Assembly: GCA_016794585.1 (NCBI GenBank)
Contig: JAEUJM010000001.1
Span: 62,001 to 126,000 of the forward strand
DNA from: Acidimicrobiales bacterium
GTDB taxonomy: Bacteria > Actinomycetota > Acidimicrobiia > Acidimicrobiales > DATDAH01
Direction of reading: 5' to 3'
Length of the DNA stretch: 64,000 nt
Shown: positions 34,227 through 43,112 of the stretch, piece after piece
Position numbering within the stretch: position 1 is the first letter of the stretch
Layout of the letters: every line of letters begins with the position of its first letter
The notes under the pieces: model-generated
Databases searched by the model: none
Seen by the model: the letters and a program-made list of their open reading frames with translations, nothing else
Told to the model about the DNA's origin: nothing
Made by a program: the position numbers and the translations under genes

Positions 34227-35864
34227 TCAGTCGGCGATGGGGGTCTCCTGGGCGGTCTGCTTGGCCCAGCGGTAGTCGGCCTTGCCGCTGGGGGACCGGG
34301 TGATGGTCTCGACGAGGTGCAGCTCGCGGGGGACCTTGTAGCCGGCCACCTTCGTGCGGCAGTGGTCGGCCAGATCGGCCAGCTTCGGCGTCGTCCCCGG
34401 GCGGGGGGCGACGACCGCGGTGACCCGCTCGCCGAAGCGCTCGTCGGGGACGCCCACCACCACGGCGTCGAAGACCTCGGGGTGGCTCTTCAGGGCGGCC
34501 TCGACCTCCTCGGGGAAGATCTTCTCGCCGCCGGAGTTGATGGACACCGAGCCGCGGCCGAACAGCGTGATGGTGCCGTTCTCCTCGACGGTGGCCCAGT
34601 CGCCGGGCAGCACCCAGCGCACGCCGTGCCGGTCCAGCTTGAAGGTCTCGGCGGTCTTGGCCTCGGCCTTGTAGTAGCCGAGTGGGATGTGGCCGGTGCG
34701 GGCCAGGAGGCCCTTCACGCCGGACCCGGGCACGACAGGGTCGAGGTGCTCGTCGAGCACGTTGGTGTTCTCGGTGACCGCGAACTGGGGGTGGCCCTCT
34801 TCCGAGGCGCCGACGGCGGAGCCCTGGGCGCCCGTCTCGGACGCCCCGAAGGCGTCGCTGATGACCAGGCTGGGCAGCACCTCGAGGAGCTGCTGCTTGA
34901 CGCCGGCGGACAGGATGGCGCCGCCCGAGCCGAGGGCGAAGAAGTTGGACAGGTCGTAGTCGTCGCGGTTGGCGACCAGCTCCTCGACGAGGGGGCGGGC
35001 CATGGCGTCGCCCACGACGGTCATGGTCATGACCTTCTCGTCGCACACGGCCCGCCAGATGGCGGCCGGGTCGAACTTGCGGGTGGACGGGAGCACCATC
35101 GCACTGCCCGAGTGCAGGCAGATGAAGGTGACCCACTGGGCGGCGCCGTGCATGAGGGGCGCGGCCGTGGCCATCGTGAGGGTGCCGCCGGCGTTCTTCA
35201 CGCGCTCGGCGAGGTCCTCGGGGGTCTCGGGCCGGTCCACGATGCCCATGGCCGAGCCGTCCATGGCCGCGAAGAAGATGTCCTCCTGGCGCCACATCAC
35301 GCCCTTGGGCATGCCGGTGGTGCCGCCGGTGTAGAGCACGTAGAGGTCGTCGCCCGAGCGCTCGGCGAAGTCGCGCTCGGTGCTCTGCTCGGCGAGGGCG
35401 GCCTCGTACTCGGCCACCGGGTGCTCGGGGGTGTCCAGGCCGCTGACGTCGACGTCGGTGCCGTCCTCGACGTAGAGGAAGCTCTTGACCCCGGGGACCC
35501 GGTGGGTGACCGCGTCGATGGTGGGGGCGAACTCGCGGTGGTGGACGACCGACACCAGGTCGGCGTCGTCGAACAGGTAGACGAGCTCGTCCTCGACGTA
35601 GCGGTAGTTGACGTTGACGGGGACGGCCCGGATCTTCCAGGCGGCGAGCATGGCCTCGACGTACTCGGTGCCGTTGTGGAGGTAGAGGCCGATGTGGTCG
35701 CCCACCCCCACGCCGCGGGCCTGGAGCGCGTGGGCCAGCTGCGTGGCTCGGTCGTCGAGCTCCCGGTAGGTGATGCGGCGGCCGTCGGTGATGAGCGCCA
35801 TGTTGTCGGGGACGGTGTCGGCGACGACTTCGATGGTGTCGGCGAAGGTGAAGGGGCGGGCCAT
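34227..35864 (-). CDS. Acyl-CoA synthetase, FadD19/FadD17-like
   Basis: ATG 35864 gives 545 residues, normal for the ANL family. LYVLYTGGTTGMPKGVMW is the P-loop (A3), GASETGAQ the A5-like region, VLPGDWATVEENGTITLFGR the A7 hinge, INSGGEKIFPEEVEAALKSH the A8 region, and SPSGKADYRWAKQ carries the A10 catalytic Lys. HNGTEYVEAMLAAWKIRAVP and VNYRYVEDELVYLFDDADLV closely recall mycobacterial FadD19, which activates steroid side chains; this is from memory. It activates a carboxylic acid to its CoA ester with ATP. It is divergent from an aldehyde dehydrogenase, 147 bases apart. Confidence 0.92.
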   Translation of the reverse strand: MARPFTFADTIEVVADTVPDNMALITDGRRITYRELDDRATQLAHALQARGVGVGDHIGLYLHNGTEYVEAMLAAWKIRAVPVNVNYRYVEDELVYLFDDADLVSVVHHREFAPTIDAVTHRVPGVKSFLYVEDGTDVDVSGLDTPEHPVAEYEAALAEQSTERDFAERSGDDLYVLYTGGTTGMPKGVMWRQEDIFFAAMDGSAMGIVDRPETPEDLAERVKNAGGTLTMATAAPLMHGAAQWVTFICLHSGSAMVLPSTRKFDPAAIWRAVCDEKVMTMTVVGDAMARPLVEELVANRDDYDLSNFFALGSGGAILSAGVKQQLLEVLPSLVISDAFGASETGAQGSAVGASEEGHPQFAVTENTNVLDEHLDPVVPGSGVKGLLARTGHIPLGYYKAEAKTAETFKLDRHGVRWVLPGDWATVEENGTITLFGRGSVSINSGGEKIFPEEVEAALKSHPEVFDAVVVGVPDERFGERVTAVVAPRPGTTPKLADLADHCRTKVAGYKVPRELHLVETITRSPSGKADYRWAKQTAQETPIAD

Positions 35865-36011
35865 GGGTCCGTGCAGCTCCTGGAGGTCTCGTCGGCTGCG
35901 ACACTTTGCCACGGGGCGCCCCGCCCGACCCATTGGGACGCGGCGGCCGTGCGCCACGCGTCCCGAGGCCTCGGTAGAGTCCACTGGAACCTGTTCTACG
36001 GAGGAGCACCC

Positions 36012-37451
36012 ATGGATACCCGCGACGTTCTCTACATCGGTGGCGAGTGGGTCGCCCCCGCCAGCACCAAGACCTTCACGGTGGTCAACCCGGCGACCCA
36101 GGAGGTCGTGGCGACGGTCCCCGAGGGCACCGAGGCCGACATGGACCGCGCCGTCGCGGCCGCCCGTGAGGCCTTCGACAACGGGCCGTGGCCCAAGACC
36201 TCCGCCAAGGAGCGGGCCGAGATGCTGCGGGCGCTGTCCCAGGGCATCCAGGGCCGCATGGGCGAGTTCGCCGAGACCATCACCAAGGAGAACGGCGCCC
36301 CCGCCACCTTCTCGCTGATGGGCCAGGTGCTCGCCGCCACCATGGTGCTCGACGGCTTCGCCAACGCCACCGAGTCGTTCCCCTTCGTCGAGGAGCGCCA
36401 GGGCATGATGGGCCAGGTCCTCGTGAACAAGGCGCCCGTCGGGGTCGCCGCCGGGATCATCCCGTGGAACGTCCCGCTGTTCATCGCCACCATGAAGCTG
36501 GGCGCGGCGCTGGCGTCGGGCTCCACCATGGTCCTCAAGCCCGCCCCCGAGACCCCCTGGGACAGCTACCTGCTGGCCGAGGTCCTCGAGTCGATCGACC
36601 TCCCGCCGGGTGTGGTGAACATCGTCGCCGCCGGCCGTGAGGCGGGCGAGCACCTCGTGCGCCACCCGGGCGTCGACAAGGTGAGCTTCACCGGCAGCAC
36701 CGCCGCCGGTCGCAAGGTCGGCGCCATCTGCGGCGAGCAGCTCAAGCGCTGCACCCTCGAGCTGGGCGGCAAGTCCGCGGCGGTCATCCTCGACGACGCC
36801 GACCTCGATGCCGCCATCCCCGAGCTGATGCCGGCTGCGATGATGAACAACGGGCAGGCCTGCGTGGCCCAGACCCGCGTCCTCGCCCCCCGCAGCCGCT
36901 ACGACGAGGTGGTCGACGCGCTGGCCGCCGCCGTGGGCGCCCAGAAGATCGGCGACCCCGCCGACCCCGAGGTCGAGATCGGCCCGCTCGTGGCCGAGCG
37001 CCAGCGCGAGCGCGTCGAGGGCTACCTCGAGGCCGGTCGCAAGGAAGGCGCCCGCGTGGTCGTGGGTGGCGGTCGTCCCGACGGCCTCGAGGGCGGCTGG
37101 TTCGTCGAGCCCACCGTGTTCGCCGACGTCACCAACACCATGACCATCGCCCGGGAGGAGATCTTCGGCCCGGTCGTCTCGGTCATCGCCTACGACGACG
37201 AGGCCGACGCCGTGCGTATCGCCAACGAGTCCGAGTACGGCCTGTCCGGCTCGGTGTGGACCGCCGACCGCGAGCGCGGCATCAACGTGGCCAAGGGTGT
37301 GCGCACTGGCACCTACGGCGTGAACACCGGCGTGGTCATCGACCTCCACAGCCCCTTCGGCGGCTTCAAGGCCTCCGGCGTCGGCCGCGAGCTCGGCCCC
37401 GAGGGCATCGAGGAGTTCACCGAGATCCAGACCATCGTGCTGGGCGGCTGA
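36012..37451 (+). CDS. Aldehyde dehydrogenase (NAD(P)+-dependent)
   Basis: ATG 36012 follows ACGGAGGAG and gives 479 residues. GIIPWNVPLFIATMKLGAAL and GSTMVLKPAPETPW are the coenzyme-binding segments, FTGSTAAGRKVG the Rossmann turn, LELGGKSA the general-base Glu, and NNGQACVAQTR the catalytic Cys284. EEIFGPVVSVIAYDD and PFGGFKASGVGRELG complete the family. It oxidises an aldehyde to an acid, feasibly supplying substrate to the divergent acyl-CoA synthetase. A DDN-family gene starts 11 bases downstream. Confidence 0.95.
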   Translation: MDTRDVLYIGGEWVAPASTKTFTVVNPATQEVVATVPEGTEADMDRAVAAAREAFDNGPWPKTSAKERAEMLRALSQGIQGRMGEFAETITKENGAPATFSLMGQVLAATMVLDGFANATESFPFVEERQGMMGQVLVNKAPVGVAAGIIPWNVPLFIATMKLGAALASGSTMVLKPAPETPWDSYLLAEVLESIDLPPGVVNIVAAGREAGEHLVRHPGVDKVSFTGSTAAGRKVGAICGEQLKRCTLELGGKSAAVILDDADLDAAIPELMPAAMMNNGQACVAQTRVLAPRSRYDEVVDALAAAVGAQKIGDPADPEVEIGPLVAERQRERVEGYLEAGRKEGARVVVGGGRPDGLEGGWFVEPTVFADVTNTMTIAREEIFGPVVSVIAYDDEADAVRIANESEYGLSGSVWTADRERGINVAKGVRTGTYGVNTGVVIDLHSPFGGFKASGVGRELGPEGIEEFTEIQTIVLGG

Positions 37452-37462
37452 GCCCACCACCC

Positions 37463-38002
37463 ATGAGCGACGCGACCGGCCCTGGGGGGCCACAAGGACC
37501 CCAGGGCTGGTTCGCCCGCTCGATGTCGAAGCTGTCGTCGACGCGGGCCTTCGCCAAGGTGGCGCCGCCCATCGTCACCAACCTCGACCGGGCCGCGTAC
37601 AAGGTCAGCGGTGGCCGGTGGGTGCTGACGGGCAACAAGAAGGTGCTGCCCATCCTCATGCTCATCACCACGGGCGCCGTCTCGGGCGAGGAGCGGCGGG
37701 TGCCGCTCGCCACCATCCCCGACGGCGACGTCCTCTACCTGGTGGGCAGCAACTTCGGCCGCGAGAAGCACCCGGCCTGGACGGGCAACCTCATCAAGAC
37801 GCCCCGGGCCACGGTCACCTACGAGAAGGAGACCTTCCCGGTCACCGCCACCCTGCTCGACGCCGACGAGAAGGCCGAGGTCTGGCCCAAGCTGCTCGCC
37901 CTCTGGCCGAACTACGACGGCTACCAGGAGCGCAGCGGCCGCGACATCCGCGTCTTCCGCCTCGAGCGCGACGAGGGCGACGAAAGCGCCGGAACGGTGT
38001 GA
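37463..38002 (+). CDS. DDN-family (deazaflavin/F420-dependent) nitroreductase-like protein
   Basis: ATG 37463 gives 179 residues. LMLITTGAVSGEERRVPLAT, LYLVGSNFGREKHPAWTGNL and KTPRATVTYE form the split-barrel core typical of the DDN family: the 'TTGRxSGxxRxxPL' and 'SxxGxxxHPxWxxNL' motifs are easily seen. Family members bind F420 or, less often, FMN/heme and reduce quinones or nitro compounds. It lies directly after the aldehyde dehydrogenase, so a common transcript is likely. F420 use suggests an actinobacterial host. Confidence 0.88.
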   Translation: MSDATGPGGPQGPQGWFARSMSKLSSTRAFAKVAPPIVTNLDRAAYKVSGGRWVLTGNKKVLPILMLITTGAVSGEERRVPLATIPDGDVLYLVGSNFGREKHPAWTGNLIKTPRATVTYEKETFPVTATLLDADEKAEVWPKLLALWPNYDGYQERSGRDIRVFRLERDEGDESAGTV

Positions 38003-38051
38003 GCGCGGTGCTGCGGTAGGTTCGCCCGGGACCAGAGGGAGGGGCGCCGAC

Positions 38052-38837
38052 GTGGCGAACGAGCGAGTGCACCTGGAGATCGACGGCTCGGTGGCCGTCA
38101 TCACCAACGACAACCCGGACAAGCACAACGCGTTCGACGACGAGATGGACCTCGCGCTGTTCGAGATCCTGGCCGAGCTGCGGGGGCGGGGCCCCGAGGT
38201 GCGCGCCGTCGTCTGGCGGGGCGAGGGCAAGTCGTTCTCGTCGGGCCGCGACGTCGGCTCGATCGGCAACCTCAAGGTGGACATGCCCCACACCGAGCTG
38301 ATGCGTCGCGGTCACCGCGGCATCCAGCAGCTGTGGGAGCTCGACGCGCCGGTCATCGTCGCCTGCAAGGGCTGGGTCATGGGCGGCTCATTCCAGCGGG
38401 CGCTGCTCTGCGACCTGCGCTTCGCCGCCGAGGGCACCCGCTTCCGGCTCCCCGAGCTGACCCACGGCGTCATCCCCGACACCGGAGGCATGGCGGTGCT
38501 GCACCAGATGTGCGGGCCCGGCGTGGTGAGCGACCTCGTCCTCACGGGTCGGGTGATGGACGCCGAGGAGGCGCTCTCGCACGGCGTCGTCAGCCGGGTG
38601 GTGCCCGCTGAGGGCCTCGACGAGGTGTGCCTCGAGGCCGCCCACCAGGTGGCCAAGGCGCCGCTGCTCACCGTGCGCCTCGCCCGCGACGTGCTGCGCC
38701 ACCTGACCGTGCCCGAGGTGAAGTCGTCGATGGCCGACGAGGCCGTCTACCAGACCATGATCAACCGCAGCGACGACTTCGCCGAGTTCCGTGCCGCCCA
38801 CGCCGAGGGCCGCGAGCCCCGCTACCAGGGAAGCTGA
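38052..38837 (+). CDS. Enoyl-CoA hydratase/isomerase family protein
   Basis: GTG 38052 follows GGGAGG and gives 261 residues. NPDKHNAFDDEMDLALFEIL and GKSFSSGRDVGSIG form the first oxyanion-hole segment; VIVACKGWVMGGSFQRALLC is the second, with MGGS in place of the usual GGG. RLPELTHGVIPDTGGMAVLH contains the catalytic-face region with Glu at the classic ExxxG position (ELTHG). It hydrates or isomerises a 2-enoyl-CoA. Encoded between the DDN protein and a DECR-type reductase, it is likely part of an acyl-CoA catabolic operon. Confidence 0.9.
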   Translation: MANERVHLEIDGSVAVITNDNPDKHNAFDDEMDLALFEILAELRGRGPEVRAVVWRGEGKSFSSGRDVGSIGNLKVDMPHTELMRRGHRGIQQLWELDAPVIVACKGWVMGGSFQRALLCDLRFAAEGTRFRLPELTHGVIPDTGGMAVLHQMCGPGVVSDLVLTGRVMDAEEALSHGVVSRVVPAEGLDEVCLEAAHQVAKAPLLTVRLARDVLRHLTVPEVKSSMADEAVYQTMINRSDDFAEFRAAHAEGREPRYQGS

Positions 38838-38849
38838 GGAGGCTCGAAG

Positions 38850-39806
38850 ATGGGTGACGTTGCGGAGCGGAGCGGAGCAGCGGGGGAGTCGGGCGCCGGA
38901 TCCCGAAGGGGCGCCGACGAAGGAGGCGCGAGGCAAGCGGGATTGCCGGCGCCGCCGGCGGTGGGCGCCACCGCGCTGGTGCCGGGCACCTTCGACGGGG
39001 TGTGCGTCTTCGTCACCGGCGGCGGCACCGGCCTGGGCAAGGCCATCGCCGGCGAGTTCGCCCGACTGGGCGCCTCGATCGTGGTGGCGAGTCGCAAGCC
39101 CGAGCACCTCGACGCCGCGGTCGAGGCCATCGAGGCCATCGGCGCCCCGGTCGTCACCACCGCCTGCGACATCCGCGACGCCGACGCGGTGGCGGCGGCC
39201 TTCGACGCCGCCACCGAGGCCTTCGGCATGCCCCAGGTGCTCATCAACAACGCCGCCGCCAACTTCCCGGTCCCGGCCGAGGACATGTCGCCCAACGCCT
39301 GGCGCACCGTGGTGGACATCACCCTCAACGGCACCTTCCTGTGTGCCCGCGAGTTCGGCCGGCGCCACCTCGCCGCCGGCACGCCGGGGTCGATCGTCAA
39401 CATCGCCGCGTCCTACGCATGGACGGGCGGGCCCGGCTTCGCCCACTCCGCCGCGGCCAAGGCGGGCGTGGTCAACCTCACCGAGACGCTGGCGGTCGAG
39501 TGGGGCCCCTACGGCATCCAGGTGAACGCGCTCGTGCCCGGTCTGTTCCCCCACGAGGACATGACCGCCGACATCACCGGCAGCCTCGACCGTACCCACG
39601 ACAAGGACGTGTGCCAGCCGGCGCTGCGGGTGGGCCAGCGCCAGGAGCTCGGGTGGGCGGCCACGTTCCTGGCCTCGCCCTACGCCCGCTTCATCAGCGG
39701 CCACACCCTGGTGGTCGACGGCGCCAACTGGCAGCGCCGCACGCTGACCAACCCGCCCGTGGTCACCGTCCGCGACCAGATGGGCCTCGACCCCTTCACC
39801 GGCTGA
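38850..39806 (+). CDS. SDR-family oxidoreductase of the 2,4-dienoyl-CoA reductase type
   Basis: ATG 38850 gives 318 residues, with a low-complexity extension of ~45 residues before the fold. VFVTGGGTGLGKAIAGEFAR is the cofactor motif and LINNAAANF the NAG region. The active site is not the usual YxxxK: in SYAWTGGPGFAHSAAAKAGV a Tyr is 11 residues before a Ser, which is four before the Lys. This Tyr-x10-Ser-x3-Lys spacing is that of mammalian 2,4-dienoyl-CoA reductase. It probably reduces dienoyl-CoA intermediates with NADPH. It starts 12 bases after the enoyl-CoA hydratase. The true start could be one of the later codons, as the N-terminus is unusual. Confidence 0.88.
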   Translation: MGDVAERSGAAGESGAGSRRGADEGGARQAGLPAPPAVGATALVPGTFDGVCVFVTGGGTGLGKAIAGEFARLGASIVVASRKPEHLDAAVEAIEAIGAPVVTTACDIRDADAVAAAFDAATEAFGMPQVLINNAAANFPVPAEDMSPNAWRTVVDITLNGTFLCAREFGRRHLAAGTPGSIVNIAASYAWTGGPGFAHSAAAKAGVVNLTETLAVEWGPYGIQVNALVPGLFPHEDMTADITGSLDRTHDKDVCQPALRVGQRQELGWAATFLASPYARFISGHTLVVDGANWQRRTLTNPPVVTVRDQMGLDPFTG

Positions 39807-39817
39807 CCAGCGGCGCC

Positions 39818-40450
39818 TCAGATGGGCGCCGGCGGGAGGTGGATGGTGATGTCGGTGTCGGGGTGGCGGAACGCGGACTGCGGCCGCTGGCCGGCGGTCA
39901 CGAGGCCGAGCGCCTCGAAGGTCGCCACGCCGGCGCACCCGGCCCGCCCCGGGACCACGGCGTCGTCGGCGAACGCCACCGAGAAGCGCCGGACCCCTCG
40001 CCGCCCCAGGAACCATCCGACGGTGGCCGAGGCCACTTCGGGCGCCGGCGGCGGGGCGCCCTCGGGGCAGGCGACCACGGCGAGGTCGATGCCCTCCGCG
40101 GCGACCCGCACCTGGCCGGCGGCGTCCTCGTCGATGGCCACCGTGCCGCGCTCCCAGGGCATCCCCCAGACCCGGCGGGGGAGCGTGGCGAAGGCGCTGT
40201 CCTGGACCGTGCGCAGGAACCAGACGCCCCGCGTCTCGCCGACGCGGACGTAGGCCCGGAGGTGCACTTGGTCGCCGGACAGGCGGGGGTGCGGGATCCC
40301 GTCGAGGCCCAAGCCCACGTAGCGGTAGGCCACGGCGCTCACGAGGGGCAGGTCGACGACCACCCCCGGGGGCAGGAGGGCGGCGAGGACGGTCGGGTCG
40401 GCGTCGAAGGTCACCACCGCGAAGTGCTCGAGGCGCGCGGTGGCGAGCAC
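39818..40450 (-). CDS. DUF2071-like protein
   Basis: GTG 40450 gives 210 residues. HFAVVTFDADPTVLAALLPP, AVAYRYVGLG, LRAYVRVGETRGVWFLRT and WGMPWERG resemble DUF2071 (YqjF), in which a barrel domain like acetoacetate decarboxylase is seen; there is no assured function. It starts four bases after the stop of the LLM oxidoreductase gene, so the two are one transcript. The 3' end contains GGCGCC repeats (39812-39817, 39825-39830) that can fold into a small hairpin facing the convergent SDR gene. Confidence 0.6.
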   Translation of the reverse strand: MLATARLEHFAVVTFDADPTVLAALLPPGVVVDLPLVSAVAYRYVGLGLDGIPHPRLSGDQVHLRAYVRVGETRGVWFLRTVQDSAFATLPRRVWGMPWERGTVAIDEDAAGQVRVAAEGIDLAVVACPEGAPPPAPEVASATVGWFLGRRGVRRFSVAFADDAVVPGRAGCAGVATFEALGLVTAGQRPQSAFRHPDTDITIHLPPAPI

Positions 40451-40454
40451 GGGC

Positions 40455-41528
40455 TCAGCCCGGCCCGGCTCCGGCGGCCGCCCCGGCCGGTGCGTCGACG
40501 GTCGATCGGCCTGCGGCGGCCAGCCCGGCCGCTTCGGCCAGCAGGGTGACGGAGCGCTCGCGATCCTCGGGGGAGGCGAGCATGGTGGAGATCATCAGCT
40601 CCTGGACCCCGGTGCGGCGGACGAGCTCGGCCAGTCCCTCGACGACCACCTCGGGGGTGCCCACGACGTGCGACGAGGTCCAGGCCTTGATGGCCTCGCT
40701 CTCGTTCGGCGTGTACTGGTACGCGGCGGCATCCTCGGGTCGGGGGTAGCGGCCCGGTCGCCCCTGGCGGAGGCGGAGGAACGCCAGCCCGCCGGGCGCC
40801 GCCAGCCAACGGGCCTGCTCGGTGGTCTCGGCACACACCGTCGAGACCCCCAGCACGACGTAGGGCTCGGGGCAGTCGTCGGAAGGGTCGAAGGCCGAGC
40901 GGTAGGCGTGGAGCGCGCTCTCGAGGCCTGCGGGGGCGAAGTGGTAGGCGAAGGAGAAGGGCAGGCCGAGGCGCCCCGCCAGCGTCGCGCTGAAGTCGCT
41001 CGAGCCCAGGAGCCAGATGGCGGGCCGGTAGCCACGTGCGGGCGTCGCTTCGATCTTCGAGAACGGGTGGTCGGCCGGGATGGTGCCGTCGAAGTAGCCG
41101 ACCAGCTCGGCCAGCTGGGAGGGGAACTCGTCGGGCCCGTCGAGGCGCTGGCGGCGGATGGCGTGGGCGGTCACCTGGTCCGTGCCCGGGGCGCGCCCGA
41201 GGCCGAGGTCGATGCGACCCGGGTGCAGCGCCTCGAGCATGCCGAACTGCTCGGCCACCACGAGCGGGGCGTGGTTGGGCAGCATCACCCCGCCGGAGCC
41301 CAGGCGGATGGTGGAGGTGGCGCTGGCCACGTGGGCCAACAGCACCGCCGGCGCCGAACTGGCGATGCCCGGCATGCCGTGGTGCTCGGCCACCCAGTAG
41401 CGCTGGTAGCCGAGGGCCTCGACGGCCCGAGCGAAGCCGGCGGCGGCGTTGAGGGCGTCCGCCGGCGTCGTGCCCTCCCCGACGGGGGCGAGGTCGAGCA
41501 CGGACAGAGGCACACCGAGTCGGTTCAT
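40455..41528 (-). CDS. LLM class flavin-dependent oxidoreductase (luciferase-like)
   Basis: ATG 41528 gives 357 residues; a start at 41591 is also open but would add an N-terminus not typical of the family (members normally begin just before LSVLDLAPV). [40 protein letters not shown] and [20 protein letters not shown] are hallmark segments of the flavin-binding barrel. [20 protein letters not shown] is typical of the MsnO8/YhbW-like group. It uses FMNH2 or F420 to oxidise an unknown substrate. It is followed by a DUF2071-like gene four bases away. Confidence 0.92.
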   Translation of the reverse strand: MNRLGVPLSVLDLAPVGEGTTPADALNAAAGFARAVEALGYQRYWVAEHHGMPGIASSAPAVLLAHVASATSTIRLGSGGVMLPNHAPLVVAEQFGMLEALHPGRIDLGLGRAPGTDQVTAHAIRRQRLDGPDEFPSQLAELVGYFDGTIPADHPFSKIEATPARGYRPAIWLLGSSDFSATLAGRLGLPFSFAYHFAPAGLESALHAYRSAFDPSDDCPEPYVVLGVSTVCAETTEQARWLAAPGGLAFLRLRQGRPGRYPRPEDAAAYQYTPNESEAIKAWTSSHVVGTPEVVVEGLAELVRRTGVQELMISTMLASPEDRERSVTLLAEAAGLAAAGRSTVDAPAGAAAGAGPG

Positions 41529-41575
41529 CAGCGGTACAAACGCCTCGACCGCTCGTTGTCTTCCGACGAAGCTCG

Positions 41576-41623
41576 TTCTGGCCGCGACCATCTGTTGTCA
41601 CGGAAGAGATCTCGCGGCCAGAA
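41576..41623. repeat. 12-base inverted repeat, possible terminator or leader hairpin
   Basis: TTCTGGCCGCGA (41576-41587) and TCGCGGCCAGAA (41612-41623) are perfect complements separated by 24 bases. It lies between the enoyl-CoA hydratase stop and the LLM start on the minus strand, so it may end the first transcript or form a leader of the second. Confidence 0.5.
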
Positions 41624-41624
41624 G

Positions 41625-41666
41625 CGGGGCTCGGGGGTCAGGGGGCGGGGCTCGGGGGTCAGGGGG
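41625..41666. repeat. Two perfect tandem copies of a 21-base unit spanning a stop codon
   Basis: CGGGGCTCGGGGGTCAGGGGG occurs at 41625-41645 and again at 41646-41666 without any difference. The second copy contains the stop (41659-41661) of the enoyl-CoA hydratase gene, so the last codons and stop are duplicated just downstream. A recent slippage duplication is likely. Confidence 0.85.
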
Positions 41667-42477
41667 CGATGTCCGAGGCGTGGCGGGCGGTGTCGACGGG
41701 GTGGGCGGCGTCGACGGTGGCGAAGTCGGCTGGGCGCCGCTCGGCCATGGCCGTGAAGGCCTCGATGTTGGCGGGCTGGCCGAGCAGGCGGATGAAGGCC
41801 TGGTCCTCGCGGGCGCGGGCGGCGACGAGGCCGTCGCTCAGGCCCGCGGTGATGGTGCGCTTGGTCTCGATGAGCGAGGCGATGGGCTTCGCGGCGAGCA
41901 CCTTGGCCCGGGCGAGGGTCTCGTCCATCAGGTCGTCGGGCGCGCAGACCTTCCAGGCCAGGCCCATGGCGAGGCACTCCTCGGCGCTGAACCACTCCGA
42001 GCTCATCAGCATCCAGGAGGCGTCCTGGCGGCCCAGCAGGAGCGGGAAGGTGAAGCTGCTGGCCGCCTCCGGCGCCACCGCGAGATCGGTGAACGGGCAG
42101 CGCACCCGGGCCTCGGTGGACATGAACACGAGGTCGGCGTAGCCGAGGATGGTGGCGCCGATGCCCAGCGCCAGGCCGTTGACCGCGCACACCAGGGGCT
42201 TGGGGAACGCCACGAGCTGGTCGACGAGGCCCGGGAAGCCGTGGCCCTCGCCCGAGTCCTCGCCCGACGCGAGCGAGGACATCTCGGTGATGTCGGTCCC
42301 GGTGGAGAAGGCCCGCCCGGTCCCGGTGATGACCACGACGGCCACCGCGGGGTCGGCCGCGGCGTCGGCGAGTGCTGTTGCGGTGGCGTTGTAGAGCGCG
42401 TCGTTGAAGGCGTTCAGCTTGTCGGGGCGGTCGAGGGTGAGGGTCCGCACCCGTGCGTCATCGTCGATCCGGATCAT
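41659..42477 (-). CDS. Enoyl-CoA hydratase/isomerase family protein
   Basis: ATG 42477 gives 272 residues. RPDKLNAFNDALYNATATAL and RAFSTGTDITEMSSL, then KPLVCAVNGLALGIGATILG (oxyanion hole GIG) and FMSTEARVRCPFTDLAVAPE define a crotonase. The usual Glu pair is replaced: the position before LAVAP is Asp, so the activity could be isomerase or another crotonase reaction. C-terminal AERRPADF is typical of hydratases. The gene ends inside a 21-base tandem repeat. A lipoprotein gene lies upstream on the same strand, 28 bases away. Confidence 0.9.
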   Translation of the reverse strand: MIRIDDDARVRTLTLDRPDKLNAFNDALYNATATALADAAADPAVAVVVITGTGRAFSTGTDITEMSSLASGEDSGEGHGFPGLVDQLVAFPKPLVCAVNGLALGIGATILGYADLVFMSTEARVRCPFTDLAVAPEAASSFTFPLLLGRQDASWMLMSSEWFSAEECLAMGLAWKVCAPDDLMDETLARAKVLAAKPIASLIETKRTITAGLSDGLVAARAREDQAFIRLLGQPANIEAFTAMAERRPADFATVDAAHPVDTARHASDIAP

Positions 42478-42505
42478 GCCCCCAGCATGACCCGCCGGGC
42501 CCGGC

Positions 42506-42982
42506 TCAGCCGGCGACGGTGGTGGGAGCGCTGATCTGGCAGTCCGAGAGCTCGCTGCTGGCGCTGCTCACGAGGCCATCGACGGCCTGCACCAGGTCGG
42601 TGATGTCCGCGCCCAGCGCCGAGACGGTGTCGCTCACGCCGGCACCGCTGCCGAGGTCGCTGACCGAGGACTCGAGGGCGTCGAGTGCCTGCGTCACGGC
42701 GTCGACGTCGCTGCTCAATGCCTCACCGGCCACGTCGCCGAGCTCCTGCGCCGCCGACTCGACGTCGGAGAGGGCGGCGTCGATGGCGTCCTCGCCGCCG
42801 CTCAGGGTGTCGGTGCTGATGAGGGTGGCGACCGAGTCGGCGAGGCCCTGCACCGCGTCGCAGGTGCTGGGCGCCGTCGTGGTGGTGGCGTCGGCGGACT
42901 CGCCGGACGACGAGCAACCGGCGAGGGCGAGTGCGCCCACCAGGGCGATGGCGGCGACGGGCTTCCAGCTGGGGGTGCGCAC
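42506..42982 (-). CDS. Small lipoprotein, helical, unknown function
   Basis: GTG 42982 follows GGAGG and gives 158 residues. A signal with lipobox ALALAGCSSS is followed by a short Thr linker. The mature part is almost purely acidic, Ala/Ser/Leu-rich helical sequence (ALSDVESAAQELGDVAGEAL, AVTQALDALESSVSDLGSG), with two Cys near the ends (PSTCDAV and LSDCQIS), suggesting a disulfide-closed helical bundle. No family recognised. It is divergent from the spermidine-synthase-like membrane protein, 130 bases away. Confidence 0.75.
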   Translation of the reverse strand: MRTPSWKPVAAIALVGALALAGCSSSGESADATTTTAPSTCDAVQGLADSVATLISTDTLSGGEDAIDAALSDVESAAQELGDVAGEALSSDVDAVTQALDALESSVSDLGSGAGVSDTVSALGADITDLVQAVDGLVSSASSELSDCQISAPTTVAG

Positions 42983-43112
42983 GGGAGGGTCCTCCGACGG
43001 GGTGTGGGCGGCGGGTTGCACCCTACCCACGGGCTCCGGCCGCCCCTTCACGCCCCGGGCCGCTGGTCGAGGGCCCGGCTGCCCGGCCGGTCGGGCCGAC
43101 TGGAAGCCCCCC

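Noticed and set aside
34317-36011. Open plus-strand frame fused in front of the aldehyde dehydrogenase
   Set aside because: It lies antisense to the FadD gene and has no motif; a good ribosome site and ATG at 36012 mark the real start.
35865-37493. Minus-strand extension of the FadD frame
   Set aside because: It is antisense to the aldehyde dehydrogenase and precedes a normal FadD start at 35864.
39812-39830. GGCGCC hairpin as terminator of the SDR/DUF2071 pair
   Set aside because: Only six base pairs and mostly inside the DUF2071-like coding region; GC-rich self-complementary hexamers are common here.
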